Positions 55,001 to 56,274 are shown, counted from the first letter of the stretch. The stretch is DNA of 64,000 bases from Sepioteuthis lessoniana (GCA_963585895.1 OY757924.1:53927038-53991037), one strand, 5' to 3'. Notes: generated by a model not told the origin, from the sequence alone. Translations and numbers: made by a program.

Positions 55001-56274
55001 ACCAAAATACACTGGTATAATGGTCGGGTTGACCAATTATTCACAGTATTCACGTAATGACTGTCGAGAATACTCATGACTCAAATACTGAAGTAGATTG
55101 CATAACGCAATAACTCCGAAAATTTCTTATTTTACTTTTCATTTTCAAATACGGCTTTATTGCATTCTTTTGGCTCATAGATAAAATGGGTACTAATATT
55201 GCTTTTCGGAATTCGTGCCGTTTTGTTTATGTAATAATGTTAACAACTCCTGTTCCGGGGGTTTACCCCAAGGTAGTACATTATACCATCGCCTAATTGG
55301 GTCAAAATTTGGGTCGATTGCCCGGCACCAAAAGTGTCTTTTCTGGGGAATGCCGCAGGAATTGATAGATTTTTGCTCTTGACTCTTTTCCATTCAGGAG
55401 GCTCGCTTTTTACAGGGCAACCCCCATTAAAACCATCTTTGCGTCACATATCAACACTTTGTGGATGTTAGATGATTATTTCGGGATGTATATAAAATTG
55501 CATAAAAAAACTGAAAGTCTGGTGTATCAAAAGTATTTTCATTTTGTAATTGAATGAGAATATAAGGGACACATCTCGATAGCTCTTGTACGGAATATTT
55601 TTTTTACCTAACCCCACCGCCACTTATCTTTTTTTCAATGTATTTTCCGATGATCTAAGTTCTTCTAAAGAACCCCTTCTTTAAATAATGATAATAGTTA
55701 TATAAAAGTTACTGTAAAGTCTAAGCTAATAGGAGTTGCCAGGTAGCTAATTTTAGCCGACTATCACGAATTTTAAACGTACAAATGACATTTAAGATGT
55801 AGGGGAATTTCAGAAGATATTTTTAGTAAAAAAAAAAAAAAAGAAAAGAAGTGCGCCTTACATACCGTCAAATACGGTAAATCTCCTAAATGTCTGTATG
55901 AAATTAGTTTATATATAATTGGATATACTACTGCTGATATAGAACCTTAATGAGTGGGAATAGTTGTATTCACCCATTTCCAAGGGTATTAGCGCTATGT
56001 GAAATATAATCAGCTTCGTCCAGGATTTGAACTCGGTTATGTCGTGTCCATTTCCTAAGACGATAACCATTACACCACGGAAACTTGCACCTTCCAAAAT
56101 ATTACAAAAAACTTTTTATCCAAGCAATTAATTTATCTATTCATATATTTAACATAACGTTACTGTGTTATGGCATTAGTTAGTTTGATTTCTTTTTGTT
56201 ATTTCAGAAACAGAGAAGACAAACAGCATATTCCTTTGCCTAAAAAGAGTACAAGTGAAAATCGTCAGAGTTGA
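12073..56274 (+). CDS. SLC22A-like: SLC22-family organic ion transporter (MFS), ten exons, 551 aa
   Basis: Exons: 12073-12215, 16091-16313, 26090-26193, 28405-28559, 29610-29781, 33208-33426, 40050-40276, 44795-44976, 53895-54058, 56208-56274. They sum to 1,656 nt, one open frame of 551 codons plus TGA; intron phases are 2,0,2,1,2,2,1,0,2. Seen: TM1 at about residues 19-42, a large first extracellular loop (about 43-132) with N-glycosylation sequons at N56, N93 and N99, STITSEMNLVC (117-127, matching the SLC22 signature with M in place of the usual W), GWLSDRFGRK (152-161), PESPRWLL (269-276), NRFGRKK (383-389) and ELYPTVIRN (444-452). Length fits the family (about 530-560 aa). Known of the family: plasma-membrane uptake or exchange of small organic cations, anions or zwitterions. 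R463 sits where OCT-type cation carriers have Asp and OAT/OCTN types have Arg, so an anion or zwitterion substrate is inferred. The extracellular loop has fewer cysteines (C49, C88, C105, C127) than mammalian OCTs. The exact paralogue and substrate cannot be told from the sequence. Confidence 0.95.
12520..13002 (-). repeat. SINE A-prime, sense on minus (intron 1)
   Basis: Two tail-side pieces (AACATGTCAACCCGTCTAAGG at 12528 region; a second TTATTTTATGCCTAGAGG at about 12745) and the centre TTTGACCCATGGATGGGACC ... TCACTGTCAGATG. It is a diverged relative of SINE-A with an AACCC/GGGTT tail stem. Confidence 0.65.
13003..13278 (+). mobile_element. restriction-endonuclease LINE, 3-prime end only
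   Basis: It codes for IVPIVIGALGTVTKGLLKG and RVETIQTTALLRTARILRR and then a stop at 13204-13206; the 3-prime end has CCAGTGAAAAACCATCAGC and an AT-rich (GATAAT) tail. It is a typical 5-prime truncation inside A-prime sequence. Confidence 0.8.
13280..13596 (-). repeat. SINE A-prime fragment
   Basis: TTTGACCCATATGGGACCC, AACAGGTACTGCCAGTTTGG and GCAGTTTAGTGTCATACC follow in the expected order. Confidence 0.65.
13597..13828 (+). repeat. SINE T1
   Basis: It reads GACCAATGGTTTGGGAGATC, B box GGTTTCAATCCC, GAGTCATACCAAAGACTC, CACCTCGGTGTAGTAGCTAT and CACCCTCGACTAAGG. The first bases of the tRNA-like head are missing. Confidence 0.8.
14078..14290 (+). repeat. SINE T2
   Basis: Head GTGGTTTAACGGTTATAGTC with B box AGTTCAAATCC, then the shared central block (GGGAAAGTGAAGCATC ... 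ACTATGGGTAAATAACAG) and GGGCTCTTTAAC. The 3-prime end is lost. Confidence 0.8.
14417..14570. repeat. compound (GA)n, (TA)n, (CA)n microsatellite
   Basis: (GA)n at 14417-14436, (TA)n at 14481-14523, a short (CA)n, then (GA)n at 14543-14567. Confidence 0.9.
14648..14784 (-). repeat. SINE T1, 3-prime half, sense on minus
   Basis: It reads CAGGGTAACCCGAAAGCTCC through TTAAGCAAGGACCT in reverse T1 order and is cut before the tRNA-like head. Confidence 0.75.
14800..14924 (+). repeat. SINE T4
   Basis: A box region TGGTGTTATGGTTAGCAAG, B box AGTTCGATTCTC, then TTGGGTGCCCAC and CCTTGTGCCACA, as in the clean copy at 21835-21960. Confidence 0.75.
14925..15145 (+). repeat. SINE T2 body, broken by a tiny LINE end
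   Basis: T2 body and tail (TTCGCATTTCACTCGG; GGGTTCTTTAGCCTTGG; TGACCTTGTGTCGTATCC). It is interrupted at about 14989-15025 by the last bases of an RTE-like LINE (GCTGCCAGCACGATATGATG and more GAT units). Confidence 0.7.
15190..15310 (-). repeat. SINE T4, diverged, sense on minus
   Basis: In reverse it shows AAGCTTAGCTCAG, GGGGCACCCAGCGAGGATCG and GAACTCGGTTGTAATG, the T4 tail, tRNA-like 3-prime part and B box. A second partial copy may follow to about 15470. Confidence 0.5.
15500..15650 (+). repeat. SINE A-prime fragment, sense on plus
   Basis: CATCTGATGGTTCGACTCC, CAACTCTGACCAGGAGTGAT and AAGGGTTCCATC are the centre of the family. Confidence 0.6.
16018..16060 (+). repeat. (GA)n microsatellite next to exon 2
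   Basis: About 21 GA units end 30 nt before the exon 2 acceptor, leaving a short T-rich tract in between. Confidence 0.95.
16091..16313 (+). CDS. SLC22A-like: SLC22-like exon 2 (extracellular loop)
   Basis: The acceptor is ttcttgtag|G at 16090/16091 and the donor GAG|gtgagt at 16313/16314. It completes R48 and encodes residues 49-122, the hydrophilic first extracellular loop, with sequons NDT, NGS and NRT and three cysteines. It ends with WVYDKSVFQSTITSE, the start of the SLC22 signature. A (GA)n tract ends about 30 nt upstream of the acceptor. Confidence 0.94.
16440..17265 (-). repeat. SINE T3, sense on minus, split by SINE-A
   Basis: Pieces 16440-16575 (tail and centre) and 17154-17265 (tRNA-like head, AGTTCAAACTC as reversed B box). 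The target sequence ACTTTCCCGTGGG / ACTTCCCCATGGG is duplicated around the inserted SINE-A with two mismatches. Confidence 0.8.
16576..17153 (-). repeat. SINE-A, full length (578 bp), sense on minus
   Basis: It runs tail-first from GTTAGGTTTTATGTCATATC to the head at CAGTCCCAGCCGACTTGGCC, and lies exactly between the two 13-bp direct repeats in a T3 copy (16563-16575 and 17154-17166). Confidence 0.85.
17357..17940. other. GC-richer block, unclassified, perhaps an LTR fossil
   Basis: Clearly richer in GC than its surroundings, with CAGTCGACAG repeated three times (about 17530-17575) and no coding sign. Composition resembles that of the LTR fossils at 21101 and 22488, but no end motif or duplication was found. 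ORFs here run on both strands and look accidental. Confidence 0.3.
17945..18060 (+). mobile_element. restriction-endonuclease LINE, extreme 3-prime end
   Basis: SVRILRRVRKT-like coding then CAAGTGAAAAACCATCAG and an (AAT)n tail, as at 13190-13278. Confidence 0.65.
18188..18432 (+). repeat. SINE T1, near full length
   Basis: TTCGCCAATGGTCCGGGAGA, B box GGTTCAATACC, GGTACTTGATACCGCC, CACCTCGGTGTAGTAACTAT and CTCTCGACTAAGG all occur in order. Confidence 0.85.
18455..19640 (-). repeat. SINE-A cluster, outer copy split by a nested SINE-A
   Basis: The outer copy is 18455-18762 plus 19418-19530. A further head fragment follows to about 19640 (TTATCTGATGGTTTATTGTC, then a G-run and CTGCAGAAGTGTTGTCAGCG). 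Confidence 0.75.
18763..19405 (-). repeat. SINE-A, full length (643 bp), perfect 12-bp target-site duplication
   Basis: ACCAAAGCTCCA at 18751-18762 and 19406-19417. Tail GGGTTTATGACATATCAACC on the left, head CAGCCCTACCCGACTAGGC on the right. Its long middle has about five imperfect units of TCTAATTNAAACAATTCAGT type, which explains its extra length. Confidence 0.88.
19640..21100. other. intron 2 stretch, mostly unrecognised
   Basis: AT-rich. At 19923-20310 the minus strand has a possible LINE 3-prime end: an (ATC)n run at 19923-19940 as a reversed (GAT)n tail and a broken reading GTPIEECRQGQEF. No other repeat or gene is recognised. Confidence 0.3.
21101..21549 (+). mobile_element. solo LTR-like fossil (family Y)
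   Basis: It starts TGTTACATATTGACCTTTGAC, has a polyadenylation-like ACAATAAAG near 21479 and ends near GGTATACAATA. The same start and end occur at 22488-22944 and 62454-62950. No internal coding region is attached. It differs a good deal from the neighbouring copy, so it is old and separate. Confidence 0.6.
21598..21663 (+). repeat. three perfect 22-bp tandem units
   Basis: The unit AATCTGATGTACCTTGGATC(AC) is repeated at 21598, 21620 and 21642 without a mismatch. Confidence 0.95.
21835..21960 (-). repeat. SINE T4, full length (126 bp), perfect 18-bp target-site duplication
   Basis: TTGGCACAAAATATTGGA at 21817-21834 and 21961-21978. In sense direction the head begins GGGCGCC and pairs with GGTGCCC downstream as a 7-bp acceptor stem; the T arm TGAG-TTCGAGT-CTCA is intact. 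A tRNA-like tail of about 50 bp (CCTTGTGCTACATC; AAGCTTAGTAAATT) follows. It is a SINE and not a tRNA gene, since the anticodon arm is not well formed. Confidence 0.92.
22185..22345 (+). repeat. SINE-A fragment, sense on plus
   Basis: TGGAGCTCTGGGGAATGTGG, a C-run, TTGGTAGTACTTATTAAGG and TTAAATAGAACTGTTAAA. Confidence 0.65.
22488..22944 (+). mobile_element. solo LTR-like fossil (family Y)
   Basis: It runs from TGTTGCATATTGATCTTTGAC to GGCTATACAACA, with a (GGT)n run at about 22705 and AGGATAAAGAG near 22880. The right end abuts an RTE-like LINE fragment. No internal region is present. Old copy. Confidence 0.65.
22945..23950 (+). mobile_element. RTE-like LINE, reverse-transcriptase part to 3-prime end
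   Basis: LYKNTKTMVRSS leads into FFEIVAGILKGFTLTPYMF (RT motif region) and NADYVDDLVLL (catalytic YxDD at 23169-23180). Farther on come VAESILLC, a QHPTRQ..YSHLPP-like segment and the AMDDRDG end with a GA expansion (23850-23900) and a GATGATGATGACG tail. Several stops and shifts are present, so it is dead. Confidence 0.8.
24060..24093 (+). repeat. (TTC)n(TTA)n tract
   Basis: About seven TTC units followed by about four TTA units. Confidence 0.9.
24275..24300 (+). repeat. (GT)n microsatellite
   Basis: About 12 GT units directly before a T2 SINE. Confidence 0.9.
24299..24558 (+). repeat. SINE T2
   Basis: GATGGTTACCGTCGTAGG, B box AGTTCAAATCTGG, CAGCTATGGATAGATAGTAG, GAACTGAATTCAAACC-type tail and a terminal (TA)n. 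The A box start is replaced by the (GT)n tract. Confidence 0.8.
24842..25072 (+). repeat. SINE T1
   Basis: GCCGGGAGACCGGAGTTTAA (B box region), GGTCATGCCAAAGACTA, GGTACTTGATACCTCCTTGC and GGGAGCCTTCGAGTCGCC. Confidence 0.8.
25080..25420. other. unrecognised GC-richer stretch
   Basis: It contains AGCCGGTTCAACCCGACC (25280 region), which resembles a pol III B box, but no A box or repeated copy was found in the window. Confidence 0.25.
25420..26075 (-). mobile_element. Penelope-like retroelement fragment
   Basis: The minus strand codes for an RT C-terminal segment, ELPFLDIVIKNQNYQIITD, then a KNHHSKNCSKFIPYSLARRI-type block (about 25900-26060), and farther on broken pieces of a GIY-YIG nuclease region with NIYVSKCLYE (about 25545-25600). 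This order is that of Penelope-like elements. The copy is broken into several frames. It ends about 15 nt before the exon 3 acceptor. Confidence 0.7.
26090..26193 (+). CDS. SLC22A-like: SLC22-like exon 3 (signature end and TM2)
   Basis: The acceptor is tttttttag|A at 26089/26090 and the donor ACAG|gtgagg at 26193/26194. It encodes MNLVCDRKEF, then a hydrophobic helix, then GWLSD, the first half of the MFS loop 2-3 motif. The intron splits the Arg codon of DRFGRK. A Penelope-like fragment runs on the other strand almost to the acceptor. Confidence 0.94.
26374..26593 (-). repeat. SINE T3, sense on minus
   Basis: GGTTTGGTTTCTTTGTTTAA tail, CCTATTGCTAGAGGGATAAG centre, reversed B box GATCGAACTC and ACTATTACGCCACGGG head. 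Confidence 0.85.
26740..27240. repeat. long imperfect foldback element in intron 3
   Basis: Arms about 26740-26930 and 27020-27235 pair with each other: TTGAACTAATTAGACCCTC against the reverse of GGGTCTAATGAGTTCAA, CATTCAATGCAGAATAATTA against the reverse of GAATGGGTATCATTCTTC, and ATTCTACACACGC against the reverse of GTGTAGAATAAAAA. A MITE-like element is inferred; no coding part or clear target duplication was found. Confidence 0.6.
27636..27834 (+). repeat. SINE T3, sense on plus
   Basis: GTGCTGGACTGCAACGTCG, B box AGTTCGAACTCC, then the centre and a tail ending GATTAAACAAAGAAACCATAC. Confidence 0.8.
27837..28035 (-). repeat. SINE A-prime fragment
   Basis: TTTGAGTCATTGATGGGATAC, AGAAGGTACGACCATTTCAG and the repeated ATTCCTATCAAATAATAATG-type middle. 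Confidence 0.55.
28051..28168 (-). repeat. SINE T4, sense on minus
   Basis: TACTAAGCTTTTTGCTTGG tail, TGTGGCACAAGTC, GGTGAGACTCGAATTC (B box) and GCGAACCATTACATCACC (A box side). Confidence 0.8.
28405..28559 (+). CDS. SLC22A-like: SLC22-like exon 4 (TM3-TM4)
   Basis: The acceptor is tttcccag|G at 28404/28405 and the donor TTTG|gtaaga at 28559/28560. It encodes FGRKPIIIATLIAQGIS through the GTGVYIPSAVF helix (residues 158-208) and leaves one nt of the G209 codon. Confidence 0.95.
28587..29275 (-). repeat. SINE-A, sense on minus, split by T2
   Basis: 28587-28645 is the tail (TGGTATATCAACCCTTGTAG), 28933-29275 the long TTTGCACACAGTTAAATGG-type middle. TA-rich DNA lies on both sides of the T2 insertion. 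Confidence 0.65.
28662..28932 (-). repeat. SINE T2, sense on minus
   Basis: Reversed tail (AGAGTTTAACAGGTTTGAATTC), AAGAGCCCAGTC, reversed B box GTTGAACTCT and reversed A box CCATTAACACCACTGG. Confidence 0.8.
29276..29372 (+). repeat. SINE-A head fragment, sense on plus
   Basis: TCAGTCGGCTGGGGCTGTAG through ACGAGTGTCCTGGATATGAC. Only the first 90 or so bases are present, in intron 4. Confidence 0.7.
29610..29781 (+). CDS. SLC22A-like: SLC22-like exon 5 (TM5-TM6)
   Basis: The acceptor is tttctccag|G at 29609/29610 and the donor GTGTG|gtaggt at 29781/29782. Residues 210-265 contain the helix pair around LLALLAYFIRTWRVL, which matches the LLPLLAYFIRDWR-type segment of the family. Confidence 0.95.
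29920..30240 (-). repeat. SINE A-prime / SINE-A mixture, sense on minus
   Basis: Tail-side TTTTACGGCATATCAACCCG at 29948, then TGTTTAATGGCAAATCAACC, and a SINE-A centre and head (GATGGTTTAATGTCATATC; CCCCTAGTCGACTGGGC). Confidence 0.6.
30255..30322 (+). repeat. degenerate GGTTG/GGTTA tract
   Basis: Runs such as GTTGGGTTAGGTTAGG. It resembles a short telomere-type repeat, but the SINE-A tail itself is rich in GGTTGGTT on this strand, so simple expansion of the tail is more likely. Confidence 0.6.
30330..31025 (-). repeat. SINE-A copies, sense on minus
   Basis: At least two partial copies: one from 30330 to about 30510, another from TGTTAGTTGGGTTTTATGGC (30519) to CAGTTATCGCCGACTGGGC (30979). 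Confidence 0.65.
31105..31255 (-). repeat. SINE A-prime tail fragment
   Basis: GATTGATTTTAACGGCATGTC followed by the TTACTCAATCACGTTCATCG block. Confidence 0.6.
31255..32085 (-). repeat. SINE T3, sense on minus, split by an LTR fossil
   Basis: 31255-31350 is centre and tail, 31989-32085 the tRNA-like head (GGAGTTCGAACTCGCTTAC). GAAGG at 31346-31350 and 31984-31988 is the target duplication of the LTR fossil. Confidence 0.75.
31351..31983 (-). mobile_element. solo LTR fossil (family X), 633 bp
   Basis: It lies between 5-bp direct repeats GAAGG inside a T3 SINE. The left end TGTTGTATAGCC is the reversed family end; ACGAGGAGAGAGTGACACA and CTTCCGGGCATGACGTCATTC are shared with 63560-64000. Solo form, no internal region. 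It is younger than the T3 it sits in. Confidence 0.7.
32265..32600 (-). repeat. SINE A-prime, sense on minus
   Basis: TTTAACGGCATGTCAACTCG tail, ATCACTCCAGATCAGAGTGG centre, GATGCAGTTTAGTGTTATACC. The rest of intron 5 to the exon 6 acceptor (32600-33207) holds only a (CA)n tract. Confidence 0.7.
32972..33022 (+). repeat. (CA)n microsatellite
   Basis: About 25 CA units. Confidence 0.95.
33208..33426 (+). CDS. SLC22A-like: SLC22-like exon 6 (PESPRWLL and cytoplasmic loop)
   Basis: The acceptor is ttttgaag|G at 33207/33208 and the donor AGTTG|gtaagt at 33426/33427. It begins ILPESPRWLL, the invariant SLC22 motif after TM6, then the Lys-rich central cytoplasmic loop, and ends just before TM7. 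Confidence 0.96.
33704..33955 (-). repeat. SINE T1, near full length, sense on minus
   Basis: AGTAAAGTTGACGACTGTTG tail, GAGCTACTACACCAAGGTG, TATCAAGTGCTGTTTTTTGG and the reversed head TTGGCGAACATCCTACC. Confidence 0.85.
34030..34720 (-). repeat. SINE A-prime, sense on minus, split by T2
   Basis: 34030-34225 has the tail (TTAACGGAATGTCAACCGG) and middle; 34393-34720 the centre (AACAGGTACTACCACTCCGG) and a worn head. Confidence 0.6.
34226..34392 (+). repeat. SINE T2, 5-prime part
   Basis: CCCGTGGTGTAATGGTTATCG with the A box, a worn B box GAGTTAAAATCC, and the central block to AGGTAAATAGGAC. Confidence 0.75.
34990..35275 (-). mobile_element. RTE-like LINE, 3-prime end, sense on minus
   Basis: The minus strand carries the conserved end: GAACCAGACATGCGGAACAC, GACGAACTCATAAGCGACAC, ACCAGCTAGAACCT and TCCACGCTAGCAGCGTGACA. 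It joins a T2 body directly at about 35275. Confidence 0.7.
35276..35475 (+). repeat. SINE T2 body without its tRNA-like head
   Basis: GCTGATTGCATTTAACATCGG, CAGCTATGGGTAAATAATAA and the AACTCCGCTTAAAAATTGATC tail. The head is replaced by the LINE end on its left. From 35480 to 35845 nothing is recognised. Confidence 0.75.
35846..35920 (-). repeat. SINE T3 tail fragment
   Basis: GGCTTCTTTATCAAATGGCAT and TTATTATGCCAAAGCCATA, cut at the start of an LTR fossil. Confidence 0.65.
35922..36135 (-). mobile_element. LTR fossil end (family Y)
   Basis: TGTTGTATAGCC on + is the reversed family end. CTCTCACTTTATTTGAAAGG and TGTGAGAGGTGAGTTGGAGG match the region 62780-62850 in reverse. Only about 215 bp remain. 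Confidence 0.6.
36210..36705 (+). mobile_element. RTE-like LINE, 3-prime fragment
   Basis: GACCGATAAAATGAAACGC to the GATATGATGATGACG tail; it codes in shifted frames for VSILLYGCTTWTLTKRLEKK-type sequence, the RHTGHCWRSRDEL block and AGRPARTYNR. Confidence 0.8.
37749..37770 (+). repeat. (AAT)n tract with adjoining (GTT)n
   Basis: About seven AAT units and then about seven GTT units inside the Penelope-like element. Confidence 0.9.
38257..38294 (+). repeat. (TA)n microsatellite
   Basis: About 18 TA units inside the Penelope-like element. Confidence 0.95.
38582..39362. mobile_element. RTE-like LINE with inverted 5-prime part, 8-bp target-site duplication
   Basis: 38582-39061 is in minus sense and codes for FTQEELDSVLR, KNYRGITLTSIAAKIYNALL, FRRNRSTTSQTLTIRRIL and LLFVDFTKAFDS (RT motif A). 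39063-39362 is in plus sense and holds the LINE 3-prime end and a (GAT)n tail. ATCATAGG at 38574-38581 and 39363-39370 brackets the whole, so both parts came in as one insertion. Confidence 0.88.
39994..40021 (+). repeat. (TA)n microsatellite before exon 7
   Basis: About 14 TA units, ending about 28 nt before the exon 7 acceptor. Confidence 0.95.
40050..40276 (+). CDS. SLC22A-like: SLC22-like exon 7 (TM7-TM9)
   Basis: The acceptor is attttttag|G at 40049/40050 and the donor GGAAG|gtaaat at 40276/40277. It encodes VNFVYNGLALN (the WFxxSxxYYGL-like TM7 start), a TM8 with EIPGYLL, then NRFGRKK, the C-half MFS loop motif. Confidence 0.96.
40480..40610 (-). repeat. SINE T2/T3 fragment and (TA)n
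   Basis: AAAAAGCCCAGTCTGC followed by the shared T2/T3 centre (TTTTACCCATAACTGAAGG; CAATACCTTTTCCAAGG), then (TA)n at 40578-40610. Confidence 0.55.
40868..40931 (+). repeat. (CA)n microsatellite
   Basis: About 32 CA units, ending exactly at an RTE-like LINE fragment. Confidence 0.95.
40932..41608. mobile_element. RTE-like LINE with inverted 5-prime part
   Basis: 40932-41376 is in minus sense (SDLTDKMKRSFFQAAVVSI, SWRQHPTRHQLIGHLPP; upstream ADKTEYMC region). 41377-41608 is in plus sense, from CGAACCAGACATGCAGG to GCACGACATGATGATT. The two breakpoints lie within about 25 bases of each other on the LINE, as expected from twin priming. Confidence 0.8.
41655..41885 (+). mobile_element. RTE-like LINE, older 3-prime fragment
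   Basis: GAGATGCAGGACACTGTTTC, CTCATAAGTGACGTTCAC, ATAGCTGTGCGGATACAGAATG and GAAATGCGTGCTAGCGTGAC. It is more diverged than its neighbour. Confidence 0.7.
42234..42472 (+). repeat. SINE T3, full length, sense on plus
   Basis: CGTAATGGCTAACGTGCAGC (A box side), B box AGTTCAAACTCC, CACTTTCGGACAAATATCC, centre, AAATAACTCACGAAGGTTG and the tail GAAACCAAACC. From 42480 to 42985 there is a C-run (42762-42775) and no recognised element. Confidence 0.88.
43129..43391 (+). repeat. SINE T1, best full-length copy
   Basis: Head TTGGCCTGGCGGTTAGAG (A box), B box GATTCGATCCC, then GGTCGAGTCATACCAAAGAC, TTAACACTCAGCATTATAAC, GTAGTAAGCTATCG, GTCACCCTCGACTAAAG and a tail ending TTTACTTACTTTTTTA. It can serve as the T1 reference in this window. 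Confidence 0.9.
43512..43700 (-). repeat. SINE T1, truncated, sense on minus
   Basis: AGTAAAGTTGGCGATCTTAG to GGCTTTAGTATGACTCGA; the tRNA-like head is missing. Confidence 0.8.
43931..44572 (-). repeat. SINE-A, full length (642 bp), perfect 12-bp target-site duplication
   Basis: TATTTTGGGTGT at 43919-43930 and 44573-44584. Tail with GGTTGGTTGGTTTTTATGGC on the left, head ACGTTAGCCGACTGGGCAA on the right. Confidence 0.9.
44795..44976 (+). CDS. SLC22A-like: SLC22-like exon 8 (TM10-TM11)
   Basis: The acceptor is taatttcag|A at 44794/44795 and the donor AATCA|gtaagt at 44976/44977. It encodes the CELYPTVIRNGALG motif and LSTCARIGGLISPYV. R463 lies at the position that separates OCT-like (Asp) from OAT/OCTN-like (Arg) proteins. 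Confidence 0.96.
45050..45806 (-). repeat. SINE A-prime pieces around an unclassified GC-rich block
   Basis: A-prime at 45050-45175 (AACAGGTACTACCACCCCGG) and from about 45570. The middle, about 45180-45565, is GC-rich (GGTCGGGCACGAGCCAAGG; CTCGCCCACCCGAAGGTGAC), with no family I recognise and no coding sign on either strand. Confidence 0.4.
45807..46702 (+). repeat. SINE-A, sense on plus, with internal (AAAT)n
   Basis: Head GCTCAGTCAGCTGGGTCTGG, centre GGAGTGGTAGTACCTGATAGG, an AAATAAAT expansion at 46045-46105, and the tail GGTTGATATGCCATAAAACC. It is longer than the others because of the expansion and extra middle units. Confidence 0.75.
46714..47283 (+). repeat. SINE-A, full length (570 bp), 11-bp target-site duplication
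   Basis: AAAAAATAGTT at 46703-46713 and 47284-47294. Head TTGCCCAGTCGGCTGGGGC, centre CCACTCTGGCCCGGAGTAGT, tail GATATGCCATAAAACCCAAC. The best preserved sense-plus copy here. Confidence 0.88.
47284..47525 (-). repeat. SINE A-prime fragment
   Basis: TTTACACACTGTTATGGTTTC, CTCTCCAGGTCAGAGTAGAC, GGATATTGTTTTGTGTCATGCC. Confidence 0.55.
47541..47622 (+). repeat. SINE T4 fragment
   Basis: TGGGGTGTCACGAGTAACAC, B box GGATCGATTCTCACTG and GACTTGTGCC. Confidence 0.5.
47670..47876 (-). repeat. SINE T3, sense on minus
   Basis: TTTGATTTCTTTATTTTAATGG tail, CCCATAGCTGAGGGGATAAG centre, CGCGACTGGAGTTCGATG head side. Confidence 0.8.
48150..48425 (-). repeat. two SINE T3 tail fragments
   Basis: 48165-48245 (ATGGCATATCAACCTTTGTG; AAGCCATCCTTGGAGAAG) and 48372-48425 (GGTTTGGTTTCTTTGTTTAA). 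Both lack centre and head. Confidence 0.7.
48621..48888 (+). repeat. SINE T2, near full length, diverged
   Basis: CGTGGCATAACGATTATCC, AATTCAAATCCTG (B box), TAGCTATGGGTAAATAGTAG, GGTCTAGGAGAAGGAAAAC and CGCTTAAAAATTGACC. Confidence 0.8.
48966..49017 (+). repeat. (GA)n microsatellite
   Basis: About 26 GA units. Confidence 0.95.
49266..49516 (+). repeat. SINE T1, full length
   Basis: GGGCTAATGAGTAGAGTGTTC, B box GGTTCAATCCC, GGTCGAGTCATACCAAAGAC, ATTATAAGGTAAGGATCAAG, CACCTCGGTGTGGTAGC and a TTTACTTCACTTA tail. Confidence 0.85.
49536..49605. repeat. perfect 31-bp hairpin, 8-nt loop
   Basis: Arms 49536-49566 and 49575-49605 are exact reverse complements around CTTATAAA. AT-rich. From 49610 to 51120 I recognise no repeat or gene apart from A-runs. 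Confidence 0.9.
51130..52557 (-). repeat. SINE-A, sense on minus, split by a 1.07-kb LTR-like fossil
   Basis: 51130-51258 (TCTACTTCAAACAACTCAAT; TTCTATTTGATCCAT) and 52334-52557 (GATAGGGCCCTATCAGGTGC through CAGCCGACTGGGCTAG). CCAT is repeated at both joints. Confidence 0.75.
51259..52333. mobile_element. solo LTR-like fossil with TG...CA ends, 1,075 bp
   Basis: It starts TGTGACGGC and ends GCGTGACA, with the 4-bp duplication CCAT (51255-51258 and 52334-52337) in SINE-A. No internal retroviral region is seen. The size and 4-bp duplication fit an LTR of a Gypsy- or BEL-type element, orientation not settled. It is younger than the SINE-A it sits in. Confidence 0.5.
52558..52959 (-). mobile_element. 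solo LTR-like fossil (TGTAACACC start on minus)
   Basis: The minus strand starts TGTAACACCCCACTTTGGCC, a common LTR start, and runs to about 52558 (GTTTAAATAAACTATA). It lies within SINE-A material that continues at 53000-53140. No internal region. Confidence 0.45.
53000..53140 (-). repeat. SINE-A head fragment
   Basis: CAGTAGAGGTGAAGTCAGCG and ATAGCTCCAGCTGACAAGG. Confidence 0.6.
53173..53396 (-). repeat. SINE T3, full length (224 bp), 11-bp target-site duplication
   Basis: ACATTATTTCG at 53162-53172 and 53397-53407. In sense direction TGGTGTAATGGTTAACGCG (A box), AGTTCGTACTCCAG region (B box), the shared centre, and the tail AATAACCTAAAAAGGGTTG ... AACCAAACC. Reference copy for T3. Confidence 0.9.
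53895..54058 (+). CDS. SLC22A-like: SLC22-like exon 9 (TM12 and C-tail)
   Basis: The acceptor is tttttcaag|A at 53894/53895 and the donor AAAAG|gtatta at 54058/54059. It encodes the last helix and GGLVKFLPETKDL, the LLPETKG-type end of TM12, then an acidic and Lys-rich tail. Confidence 0.95.
54717..55090 (+). repeat. three degenerate tandem units of about 80-90 bp
   Basis: Units at about 54717-54807, 54927-55010 and 55011-55090 share GGTAGAATCGAAGAGGTGAC, CACGGGAAGACTCAT and TGACTCAAATAC-type ends. A T4 SINE sits between units 1 and 2. No coding frame. Confidence 0.75.
54808..54926 (-). repeat. SINE T4, full length (119 bp), 14-bp target-site duplication
   Basis: AAAGACATAGGTAG at 54794-54807 and 54927-54940. 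CGATGTGGCACAAGGTCG, GGGGCGCCCAATGAGACTCG (B box side) and CCGTTACACCACCAGG (A box side) match the copy at 21835. Confidence 0.9.
55949..56090 (-). repeat. SINE T2, 5-prime half, sense on minus
   Basis: CCAAGGGTATTAGCGCTATGTG, TCCAGGATTTGAACTC (B box) and GATAACCATTACACCACGG (A box). It ends about 115 nt before the exon 10 acceptor. Confidence 0.8.
56208..56274 (+). CDS. SLC22A-like: SLC22-like exon 10 (terminal exon, stop TGA)
   Basis: The acceptor is ttatttcag|A at 56207/56208. It completes R530, encodes 21 polar residues ending ENRQS and stops at TGA 56272-56274. It carries no family motif, so it rests on phase and on the acceptor only, but the join keeps the frame. Confidence 0.85.
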
